From the NCBI GenBank assembly GCA_013368445.1, contig JAACJO010000006.1:372001-436000 (forward strand): a DNA stretch of 64,000 nt, read 5' to 3'. This document shows positions 35,043 through 45,607 of this stretch, piece after piece (the first letter of the stretch is position 1; every line of letters begins with the position of its first letter). Source of the DNA: Leucocoprinus leucothites (Eukaryota; Basidiomycota; Agaricomycetes; Agaricales; Agaricaceae). The position numbers and the translations under genes are program-made. The notes below the pieces were generated by a model. The model did not search any database, had not been told where the DNA came from, and was given only the letters and a program-made list of their open reading frames with translations.

Positions 35043-37840
35043 TCAAGGCTGATCTATTCTCGTCCCGTTCTGATCCATGCACCATTCTGGTCTTGCGCAT
35101 GGTGGTTGAGTTCCCTCTGGTTCGTCTCCCGCGTCTTTTAGCAAGAGTGCAACGACTCCGTGAGCGGGTACGTTGGGAATGGTGAGGCTGCGAATTGCGG
35201 TGCCGTTATCTGTGTGCGACCAGAGGTCCTATATATCATGGCAAGTCAACTGAAGGGGAGAGTCTGAGTGAATATAGGTACATACTCGGACACTGTACTG
35301 CCTTCCTGCCCGAATCCAAGGCGATTCAGTTAATTTGAAGCTCATATCCGCTGGCTTATCCAGGACATTGATCTGAACCAATCAATCGTCGTCATCAGCT
35401 CAGAATATAGATTTGGTCAAGATCACCGGGATGGCGGAGAAGGGGGGTTAATAAGTTAGAATGATGATGAAGCGGCGGAGAGTTCGGCGAACTGCCAGGC
35501 CTATGGCAAAATTAATATGGCGCAATGCAACTACTACTTACGAGCATGAATATTGTGCCGTTTTGGGATTCTCCACTCCAATATTGAGCGGGGTGTTTAG
35601 CATCCGTCGTCCAATCGGGCTGTTCTCATATCGTATAGGTATTGGAGAGTGAGGTGGGGAGCGTGACCCAAGATGAGGGTAAGCGGGGGGGGGGAATAGA
35701 AAAAAAACACGTAAAACATGAGTTTCAAGTTCATATTTGTTTTCAGGACGGACGGGAAGAGAAATGCACAAGTACGTACGTTGAAGCCCCACCTGAATGG
35801 AGTGATACCGGTCCCAATCACCGGATCCTGATTAATAGCGATGAGTTCGTGGTTCATGAGAATGGATAGGGTCTCGTTGGAGGCTTTCGTCAACTAGAAC
35901 AGATGCCGGATCAGCTGGTTAGCGCTAGGACATCGATGTTTTGTGGTCAGGCGTACGTCGGTTCCCTGTCGTAGGGAAGGCGATGTTGTTAATTAGTTTT
36001 GAATTGGGGGATTAGAAGTTGGAGTTGAGGACCCACGATGATGAGAGGTGATTTGTTAAGAGCCCAAGCTGTAAAGTGCGTCTTGGATTCGTCAAAAGTG
36101 AGATCACCGTTGCCACTACATACGTTGACCAAGCCATTAGATTTGTTATTTTTACCGGGCGCGTCACCTGAGGTACTACCTACATTTCAAGCTGATGCAG
36201 AGTTAGTAAGTGTGTTCATTACCGCCGAGCCAAGAAGGGCTTACCATATCCATGTCATTATGACCAAAGAAATCCGATGCCCAGGAAATGAAAGAATTTC
36301 TATAGATCACCAGACGGGTCAAGCCAATCAGGGGAGAGTGTATGATAAAGGAGAATGCTCACTCATTTATGATGCTCGCGATTGAGCTCCAGGTTGGACC
36401 AATATCGTCGGTCGTCTGGAGTTTAGATAAGCGCTGTGAACTCTTGATTCCATAGAATAAGGACTTACCCTCCAACTCTGACCAAACCTTCTTGCCCACA
36501 ACCAAGGTTGCTCCTATACGATGCACGTTTGAGTCAAATTCGAAGAATAAATGTCGGCGCTACCCACCCTTCCCCATTGACAGATGGAGTAAAACATTGG
36601 GGATTTCCCGGTACTGCTAGCTAATCTAGCGATGGCGTCGGCCATTCGCTGATATTCTATAAGGAAATGAAGGAATAAGCTTTCCATCATCAAGGGGATC
36701 AAAGACTGTCATCCGACGCACTTCCGACCATTCCCTCCTTGATGATCTCGTCAAAAGGCACTAATCCCAGCTCAGAAAGGCAAGGTACGAGTAAGCAATC
36801 AATGAGCGGGACCCACCTGCGCAGTTGTCATATCTGAATCATCAATCGGATATATCTGTTCATGTCCGCCGGGAGAAGTGTACAAAATCAACTCACTTCA
36901 GGTAATCAAAGCCCCAGTCTTCCCGGAAGAGCTTAATATCTCTGGCAAGCATAGTGGCATTGAGATTTCTCAACGCGAATGCAGAAGAGGAAAGAACTTC
37001 TCACCGGTCTTCATTCTGGAAAGATCCTGGGAAAAGCTGGCAAGTGAACCATCCAGTGTCACTATACTACGGCGCCCAAAGTAAGTCCACGTGTTGTCCA
37101 ACAGAAACAGAGCACCTACAATACCAGCGTTACTGGAATCAAAGATTCAGCTATCCCGGTAGCTAGGAAAATGTAGTTGAGAGCTTACAATCCCATTTCA
37201 TGAAGTTGATCGGTTAAATTCCTCATCCCAGAAGGGAAACGTTCTTTGCCTGTATATCGGATGAACAGAAAGCCGAAAGTAGTACTGTCGCTTGCACTTA
37301 CTCGCAACAATATCTCCCTCGGGGCTACGCTCTTTCTCTGAATAGCAGTCATCGATGTTCACATGGTTGTAACCTGCGGCCTAAACAGAGAACACCGGCT
37401 TCATTTCGCGGTCAACCCCAGACTCTCCGAAAGACATACCTGTAAACCAACTGATTTCATGAGTTGTGCATTCTGCAATACAACTGTCTCGTTTATTTCG
37501 CACTATTCAAGAGCGGGTAATGGGGTAAGATGTTGGAATGAGCTCTACAAAGTAAACTTTCAAGGAAGAGGTGACCTACATGATATGCATTCCAAGCTTA
37601 AGGAGCCAAACAAAACATTGTTACAAAGGTCAATATCCTGTAGAGCGGAAAACTATGCGCACTATTGAATGCCATGACTGCGAGATGTTAATAAGACTGG
37701 TTAGAATAAAAGGCATTGAAAGCGAACTCACCGGGAAGCCTGCCGACTCCATTGTCAAGCGCCTGAACAAGAAGCGCCGGCGGCGGTAGCACCGCGATTA
37801 AGAGGACAAACGCCAAGATCTCGTTGAACGGTGTCCTCAT
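35043..37840 (-). CDS. Alpha-galactosidase, GH27, paralog 1
   Basis: Presumably secreted retaining glycosidase that hydrolyses terminal alpha-1,6-galactose from melibiose, raffinose or galactomannan side chains. The start at 37840 opens a signal peptide (FNEILAFVLLIAVLPPPALL), then the mature start DNGVGRLPV. Split by roughly 20 short introns. Joined exons give [50 protein letters not shown] with the catalytic nucleophile Asp, SICQWGR, QPWLWARRFGQSWR, and RTTDDIGPTW with the likely acid/base Asp. The end reads LIAINQDPVIGTG, then LWSHTDNGTAIRSL and a C-terminal WCMDQNGTRIDQP. Contains microexons of 13 nt (37130-37142), 9 nt (35957-35965) and 8 nt (36184-36191). The usual GWNTWN motif is changed to AFNTWN. 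Tandem with paralog 2 upstream. I did not place every splice site. Confidence 0.87.
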
Positions 37841-38934
37841 GGAGAAAAAGTGGAAGTAGGTTCTGAGAGCGGAGATACCAGCCTCTCCTGAGTGTAAGGA
37901 AGGCTGAACTAGCTGAACCCCTCCACTCCACAATGACTTGGTATTTATGCGAGTGAGCATGCATCAGGAGACTAGAAGTCATTATGAAACGTAATTAACT
38001 ATACATGAGCGCTGAGCTGCGGTGAGATACTTGTCTAAACCGTTCTTCTAAGGGGGAGGTCATTGAGCCAGCGAATTTCCTGTTAAGGCAATTAGTCTAC
38101 CAGGATTAGGACACAATAGTGCGGGGTCAAACCCAGCCGTCTTCATCTATGTCATCCTCCTGTGCGAACAAAAGCCCCTACGGGCTTGTAAGAATAACAG
38201 GGCGATTCATGTGAGTGGACCACATGTTGCAATCCCACCACTTTTTCAAGCTTTGTGTCGTCGGAAGCCCAGTTAAAGCTCTAATGCGAATATGTATATA
38301 AATACCGCGGGAGACCATGTGTATCGCCGTCTGGGCATCACCTTCCGGGAAGAGTGAGCATTTTCTGTGGTAAACTTGCTGTTTATTGTGAAGTAACGCG
38401 GGTTGAGTGGCTTTATGGCAAGTTCGCTACCCGTTAGCCACATTGAAACAGTACTAAACAGGACATGAGGACATGATGTCAGCCACCTGGAGCCACCGGC
38501 TCGGGCGCAACTTGGAGATTCTCGGTTGAGCATTTGGGCGAACAATGGGCACCAGTCTGTGGGAGAACAGGTCCAGAGTATCATCGTCTGAGATGCTGGC
38601 GTAGATTTTCTAGTGAACAAGCGGGCCGATTACGTACACCGCCAATATGATGGTCTCTCCCAGGAGTGACGCCATTTTTTCTGTTACCACTTCATATAAG
38701 CAGCCTAAATTTTAAAAATTACTTGATTCGGCACCTAGACTTCATTAAACTTCATGTGCAGGAGAGGACAGGAGCCTGAGACAAGTATCAACGATAATCT
38801 GGACCTCCTATATTTCGTGTGAAAGAGAAAAAATAGTATACACTTTGACCGAGAAGAAGTATTCCGTATTTATTGTTATCCCTCAAAACAACGCAGTAGA
38901 TACTAATACATCCATAAAAAAGAAGTTTCTCTTC
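37841..38934. other. Spacer between tandem alpha-galactosidase genes
   Basis: It holds the promoter side of paralog 1, including a TATA-like CATAAATACC on the minus strand near 37937-37946, and the 3' side of paralog 2. A minus-strand frame at 38273-38620 is unlike any protein I know and is probably random. Confidence 0.35.
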
Positions 38935-41568
38935 TCACTGATCGATCCTGGTTCCATTCTGATCCATGCACCACTCTGGTCGAGCACATGGTGGCTGGGT
39001 GCCGTCGGGTTCATCACCGACGTCCTTAAGCAAAAGAGCGACAACACCGTGAGGAGGAACCTGTGGGATCGTCATGTTTCGAACGACGGTTCCATTGTCG
39101 GTATGCGCCCATAAATCCTGTTGGCCGAACGATCGTTACTGCCAGTTTTCAATCCCAAGGACAATATGTTAACACGCACGCGAACAGAATATTGTCTCCC
39201 AGCACGAATCCAAGGGGACTCAGTCAAGCTGAAGAACATATCGGCCGGCTCATCGAGAACATTAATCTACCGCGAAAGCAGTGAGCACATGTGCCCCAGT
39301 GATATAATAATACATTACCAGCATAAACACTGTCCCATTTTGGGTCTCTCCGCTCCAATATTGTGCAGGGTGAGTAGCATTGCTAGTCCAATCAGGCTAA
39401 TCAGATGAATTTTCCACATAAGCTTCACTAATTGATGACGAGAGTCACTAAGCTCACGTTGACCCCCCATCGGAAAGGGCTGACCGATGTCCCGACGACA
39501 GGGTCCTGATTTATGGCAATAAGTTCTTGATTCTTGAGGATTGTTAATGTCTCTTCGGTAGCCTTGGTGAGCTAGATGAAAAGCGCCAATTAGCACACAC
39601 AGATGCGCATTCACATTGAGACATACATCTGTACTCTAAACGAGAAAAATCAGTAAATAATTCCCGACACGAGGGGGAAATGCCTTACAATCACAAGGGG
39701 TGACTTCATTAAAGCCCAAGCAGTGAAGTGTGTCTTCGACTCTTCAAATGTCAATTCATCACCATTTCCACTACCATCATGACTGGTGAGACACGCAGAT
39801 TCGAGCAATTCACGGGCTGGGACGACTTACACCTCGAGCTACAGGCAAGCAGTCAAAATTCAGCGCCGGGTACTCCACAGACACTGTTCTGAACGTACCA
39901 GATCCATGTCGTTGTGAGCATAGAAGTCATTAGACAAAAAGTAAAATGTGTTCCTACGCGTCAATATTTTAAGTACGTCAATTTCCTATAAGAATGAACA
40001 CGGGAGAACGACTGACTGGTTAATAATGGTTGTGATAGCAGGCCAATTAGGTCCACCGAAGTCATCTGTCGACTATCATGAAGTGATATTAGCATATACC
40101 CCAGATCACTGGGTTATTGGAGAGCTTACCCTCCAAGTCTGACCCAATCTCTTCGCCCAGACCCATGGTTGTTCCTGCCGCAGGTTGCATTTTCTGTCAG
40201 ATATGATTCAAAAAATCACCAATTAAATCACTTACCCTTCCCCATTGACAAATTGAATACAACAAGGGAGGCTTCCCGCTCTGCTCGCTCAATTTGGCGA
40301 TAGAATCCGCCATACGTGTGAACTCTGGACATGTCGCGATCAAGCAAGTCGGGCAATGGTCAGTATTTCATTCTTTCAAAAGGGCATGAAAAGGGTACAT
40401 ACTGCCAACCATTCCCTCTTTAATCACCTCATCGAAAGGCACTGAACATAACAAATGGCCATCAGTTCAGGTATCCGCATACCATCGGCGAAGGTGGAGG
40501 CCGAAGCTCAAGGAATCAAGGCACCGAGTCCAACCCTGCTAGATAAATACTCACCGGCGCAGTTATCGTACCTGAGCCAAAAGTTAGGTTCATTCGTTCC
40601 TGGAAACGTCAAATTCTAGGTCTAGAACGCACTTCAGTAAATCGAAGCCCCAATCTTGGAATAAAGCGATATCTCTGCAATAAAAACAGGTATATAAGGA
40701 GATTTACAGTATGGAGAGTGTAGACGGACCTGTCTTCGTTATTGTATGAGCCCGGGTACAATTGACAAGTAAACCATCCTGAGCAGCTGTACTAAACAGG
40801 TCATGAGCGATGGATTCTAAAAATCATATTGACGATTGAGGTGACATACGATTCCAGCTTTGCTATTGGTACGGAAGAATCCCTTTAGCGCTATAGTTGT
40901 GGCGAAAAAGATGATAAAATAACTTACAAGCCCATAGCATGAACTTGACTCGTCAAGTTATTCATACCGGATGCGAATCGTTCCTTATCTGGAATAGGCC
41001 ATGGTGAATAACCAGCGGAAAGCCGCTGAAGAGAGGTACGAACTGGCAACTATATCACCCTCAGGGCTACGTTCCTTCTCGGCATAACAATCATCAATAT
41101 TGATATATTGATATCCAACATCCTGGTATTGTTGGTAAGAATGTATATATCAATGTTTCTAAAAGTAAGAGGCAGGAAGGATAGCTCACCAGTAAGCCCA
41201 AGGATTTAATAAGTTTAGCATTATCGAGCACAATTTGTTCACTAATATCGCACTATTATGAGGCTGGTCAGCGACGAGAGCTGGGAAAACCAAGGGAAAA
41301 CGAACATGATAGGCGTTCCAAGCTACAAAGTGAGTCGGCTATCAGTGGGCCAAGCATAAGGGTTGAGCGATGAGACAGCTTACTATTCCAGCCCATGACT
41401 GACGTTCGGGAATAGTGGTGTACGTCAGTAAAAGGCGATAAAATCAGAAATTAGATTGGTAGACTAACAAGGTAACTTCCCGACACCATTGTCGAGAGAT
41501 TGGGAAGGCTTGGATAAAGCAACGAGTAGCGCTGCAATAGCTGCAAGGCCACGCATACTGAGAGTCAT
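38935..41568 (-). CDS. Alpha-galactosidase, GH27, paralog 2
   Basis: Same family, layout and orientation as the gene at 35043-37840. The start at 41568 gives MTLSMRGLAAIAALLVAL, a signal peptide, then LDNGVGKLP; a start four codons later is equally possible. Joined exons show [42 protein letters not shown] with the nucleophile, QPWVWAKRLGQTWR, and STDDFGGPNWPA with the probable acid/base. The 8-nt microexon is at 39831-39838. The end has LIAINQDPVVGTSVSPFRWG and a tail almost identical to paralog 1 (CARPEWCMDQNGTRIDQ), so the pair is a tandem duplication. Not every splice site was placed. Confidence 0.87.
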
Positions 41569-41668
41569 GAAGCGGTAAAAGGTCTCAAAGGAACAAAGAA
41601 AGATAGCTGCTAGTTGTGATCGCCTGATCGAATCGAGGTGGTCTCTGTTCGAGAATAAGAAAAGGTAG

Positions 41669-41679
41669 AGTATATAACC
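41669..41679 (-). promoter_or_regulatory. TATA-like element of alpha-galactosidase 2
   Basis: Reads GGTTATATACT on the minus strand, about 100 bp upstream of the start codon at 41568. The position fits a TATA box with a short leader; the role is inferred. Confidence 0.4.
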
Positions 41680-42860
41680 GGTTCATGCTAAAGACATAGG
41701 GGTAGCTATTTCTCACCAAATTTTCAAGAAGCTGAGTTCCCCAGTTGTCCTGGTCTCTTCATCGAGCAGGTGATGATTTGAGAAGAAAGGCAAAACAAAT
41801 CTTACGAGGTGCCTTCGTCGCCCACCCCACTTCCATGCGCCCCAGAATCTATATCTCATGAGCAAGAATGCTCAAGAAAGCAAAGGAGGGTTTGCTTACG
41901 TTCACTGCGACCACGCGGTGGCGGCATCTGGTCTGGGAGGAGTCACTACCAAATGACAGTGTAAATGAGTTCTTCTGATGTTGAGGAGGCTTCTCTCCAT
42001 TTCCTATTAGTGCAGGTAGTGGCATTAGTACGTGGCAACTACCCCTCAGGCTGACACATGAGTAGAAGTGAAGACACGAAGGACAAATTTACGACATATC
42101 CTATCCTGCTGACTGTTGGTATAGGTGACCGACAATAGATCTGCTGACGAGGATTATAATGGACACAAGTTCGCGAAGGTAGTATTGCGCATGTACACTT
42201 GATGAGCCCAAATGTGACATATTTGTTTCTGCAGAAATGGAACACTTTCAGCCTCGCTAAGATTAAGAAAACCCAAGAAATAAACTTCAGGCCAGGTGGC
42301 TGCCGAGAGGGTACGTCGAAGCACCGGCAAAGAACAGTACGACGACGAGAGGTCGAAAGAGGAACATTAACGGGCGCAAATGGACTCTGGGGAGAGTTGA
42401 CAGACTATAGGCGGAGGCAGAGAAACCGTGCTGTTCCCTTAGACTATTAGGCGAGGACAGAAATAGACCAGCACTATCAGTGGATACATGCCCGTTTTCG
42501 GAATACTTGGGGAATCTCGGCCAACAATTTCCCAACAAAAATTTGATGCCGACGGCCAAGGACGAGAACAGAGAAGAACAAAAGAAGTGTGGTTCCATTA
42601 TGCCATGAGGCTCACATGTACATACACATTCGAATTCGACCCCAAGCAAAACTGAACCAATCTTTTGGGGCAAAGTGGCAAGGGTTTTGTCATCCATGTG
42701 CAGCCTTATTTGATCGGTATAAGACTCACAAGTGCTTTGAAACCACAGAACGACATGTTGGTGCTTTAGAGAATATTCAAACATTCAAGTTTTGAAAGGA
42801 GGTGGAGTGCTTAGTACATACTCCGATCAGATTCAATCTCACTGGGAATATCTGGTTAAT
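41680..42860. other. Intergenic, no gene recognised
   Basis: The segment lies between alpha-galactosidase 2 and the kinetochore gene. A 165-codon minus-strand frame (42287-42784) resembles no known protein and overlaps unrelated frames on the other strand. Confidence 0.35.
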
Positions 42861-42870
42861 GTCACGTGAC
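42861..42870. promoter_or_regulatory. Palindrome GTCACGTGAC upstream of the Sos7-like gene
   Basis: A perfect 10-bp palindrome 58 bp before the start codon. Its core, TCACGTG, is the binding site of Cbf1-type bHLH factors in yeasts. The same 10-mer occurs upstream of the kinesin gene (58348-58357). Confidence 0.5.
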
Positions 42871-42927
42871 TATCATTCAGTCGCGTCGCGAACCTGTTTA
42901 ACGGATTGATCCCATTCACAAACTACG

Positions 42928-44132
42928 ATGAGCAGGCCTTCGTTAGAGTTTCAACAAGAACAGGAACGCCTCCTTGAATCTACAAACTCACTCAAAGCTC
43001 GATTTGAGCAATCATCAACTAAACTTCGTCTGGCCCAAAACCCGGTGGAATTCGCCAAACTTGAAGCGGAGGAGTCTGGCATCGACTTTGAGGATGCTGA
43101 GAACAGGGATCCAGGCGTTATATCTACAAATTTAGCTGCTCAAACGGTGCGTCAAGATTTTGAATGAAATACCTCAGCTGATATGAAGCACCTTTGTCTA
43201 GCAATTCCTACGAAAGCTTAAGTATCAATATCTTGAGCAAAACGCCAAAGACCGCTATGTCAAGTCTATTGTCAGCGACATTGATGACGCACCCATAGTC
43301 ACTGCTGAGGATGTCAAAGAACTGAACGCAGCTAATGAAGACAAGAAAGCGAGACTGAAAGCGGCCAAAACCTCTCTCGCCGAGATGCATCACAATATCC
43401 GCACGCTCACACCTCTCGTCCAAGAGGACTACGACAAAACCAAAGCCGCAATCGACAAAGTTACTTCTCTTGCACAGAAGATTATTGACGCACGCCTTGC
43501 TCTGACACGGCTCCGACAAACTCATCCACATCCGCGATTGACGATTGCCGCTGCGGATCAAAAGCTCGCTGACCAAGTAGAAGAGATGCAGGAACTGAGC
43601 GATCAGGTCGAGGCTGTCCGGAGAAACGTCCAGAGCTCGAAAGACGAGCTTAAAAACGGAAATGTCGATTTGGAGTCTTTACGGGCTGAGCGAGCAGAGA
43701 TAGAGAAATTAGTCAAAAATGCCAACGTGGGAGAGGACGACCCACGAATAGCACCCCTCTACGACTGGTACGCTTACCACTTGGTCCTGTGGCGATGCAA
43801 GTCAGGTGCTAATAGCCTTTTCTACGTCCTTCAGGTTTACGGCCTCATTAGCGCTCCATCGCACAATGCAAGGTCTCCATTCGTCGAGTTGTCCATCCCA
43901 GAACGAGCTTCACTTAACCTACAGCCTCTCACCTACACCTCCTACCAATAATGACAACCTGCTCACCATGAAACTTGTCTTTCTACCTGGCACACGGCAT
44001 CTAGCGGCCGTCGACGTTTCGGGCTCTGGTGTTGACAGGGCCGACTTCGAGGAACTCATAGACTCATATTTACAAACCAACGATGTGCATGGTCTTATAG
44101 GTGCCGTGTTAGCAAGGGCGAGAAGGAGCTGA
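42928..44132 (+). CDS. sos7: Kinetochore protein, Sos7-like coiled coil
   Basis: Probable partner of the KNL1/Spc7 kinetochore scaffold. Exons 42928-43146, 43202-43767 and 43835-44132 join to 360 codons. The block QFLRKLKYQYLEQNAKDRYV (around residue 75) is the feature I associate with Sos7/Kre28 proteins. Long heptad-rich helices follow (residues about 20-70 and 110-250, including LADQVEEMQELSDQVEAVRR). The C-terminus is a compact alpha/beta region (NELHLTYSL, MKLVFLPGTRHLAAVDVSG, DVHGLIGAVLARARRS), compatible with an RWD-like fold. Soluble, with no signal peptide. Family call moderate to good; the RWD suggestion is inference. Confidence 0.75.
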
Positions 44133-45559
44133 GAGGCTCTATTGCCCCGCCAGGAGATGATTCGCCTATTGGTATGATATCCGAGGTTTATCTACTTGTT
44201 TGATTTTGTGCTATTTCTTCAACCTGTAGGATTAGGACTACTATGGAATATCACTATCTTCGATACCAATTGACCTGGGTATTCAAGAATCGAGGAGCAA
44301 GAGCGGGTTATTTGACAACTTATACTCATTTAGAAAGAGGTGTGGCAACAGTGGACCTTGCATCAAACACTCATGTTTCTGCCTTTGTTTCTTGCAGACA
44401 TCCAAACTTGACCTCAAGTTTATGTTAGAGCCCTCGCTGCACCAAAGGATCCTCCCATCTGGTGAGATGTCCTTGTTGGAGTTGACAAACTGCGGATTGT
44501 ACTCTTGTGAGCCCGTGTTCCCACTGCGGGGCCCTATCCATTCGCTGATCTGAAGGGCTGAATAGATGTGATATCATTGCGGAGCTTCTATTTCAGTACT
44601 AGAGGCTACCCTGGGCATAAGAGATTTTTGACCACCGAGCCAATCTGATATCTTGGCGCCAACTTCATCCGGCAGTCGCTGGCATCCAAGCATATCTCGT
44701 CTTCGTCATCCAACCCGATACTCCAATGTCGTCATCCCGATAGCTTTATTTGCCATGGCCTTAGCAATCTTGGAAATCTAAACGACAGGCTCGATAGATG
44801 CTCTAAATAAAATTCGGCAACTCCTCTCCATCAGCTACTTCTCAACGGCAAGTACTGCGGCAATTCACGGAGTTAGCGCATCAAAGCTACTGCTACGATC
44901 ACAAAGCTCGGGACTCTATTGATATAGACGAACCTACATCCGACCAATCGCGCTCGCTTTTTGATTTTACAATCACTACGATCCCGCCCCGGCCCGCAGT
45001 GCGCAATTCACTTCAAGCTTAATTCCCTCCAGCAGTCGTAACACCCCCACCCTGACCCCAATTTCTCCGCCAGTCGGCGAATCCCTTCGCATCTTATTCT
45101 GGCCTTCTGATACTTTCTGATACTTGGCTCGACAGTAACATCCGGACTCCTTTTTTCACCGACAAGTCCCTTCAAAGTCCTCAGACACTAGGCGTATTTG
45201 GTGACACCGGACCCTCTACTCAATTGCCAGAAACGGAAAACACCTATGTTATCACCGTACTCTCCTGTCATGTGGTCCCCACGGTCTAAATATTCACGGA
45301 ATTGTTAGACTTATATGCCGATTCTCGCGTCCACCTTACGAATTCTAGTGGGAGACAGAGCCCAGCCGGCATATGCTCGGCGAATTCTGAGCGTTGAATG
45401 CGCTTCTTTCACTTGAGCACATGCTACTGGTGATTACCAAATCCCTCCCTTCTCTGAGTGGTTCTGCTAGACTTGGACCGCGAATACCAGTACAGGACAC
45501 TGCTAAGCTAGGTGGGGTGGTGCGTTCTCCCTCGGCGAATTAGATTTCACGTCAATACC
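44133..45559. other. Intergenic, no gene recognised
   Basis: The 3' flank of the kinetochore gene and 5' side of alpha-galactosidase 3. No frame shows family resemblance. Confidence 0.35.
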
Positions 45560-45562
45560 AAC

Positions 45563-45570
45563 ATATAAAG
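45563..45570 (+). promoter_or_regulatory. TATA-like element of alpha-galactosidase 3
   Basis: ATATAAAG 38-45 bp before the start codon at 45608. Spacing suits a TATA box with a very short leader; the role is inferred. Confidence 0.42.
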
Positions 45571-45607
45571 GAGATGTTCGTCGAATGTCAGAATATGCGT
45601 CTTCAGA

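Noticed and set aside
42287..42784. 165-codon minus-strand frame upstream of the kinetochore gene
   Set aside because: No recognisable motif and low-complexity hydrophobic content; probably spacer.
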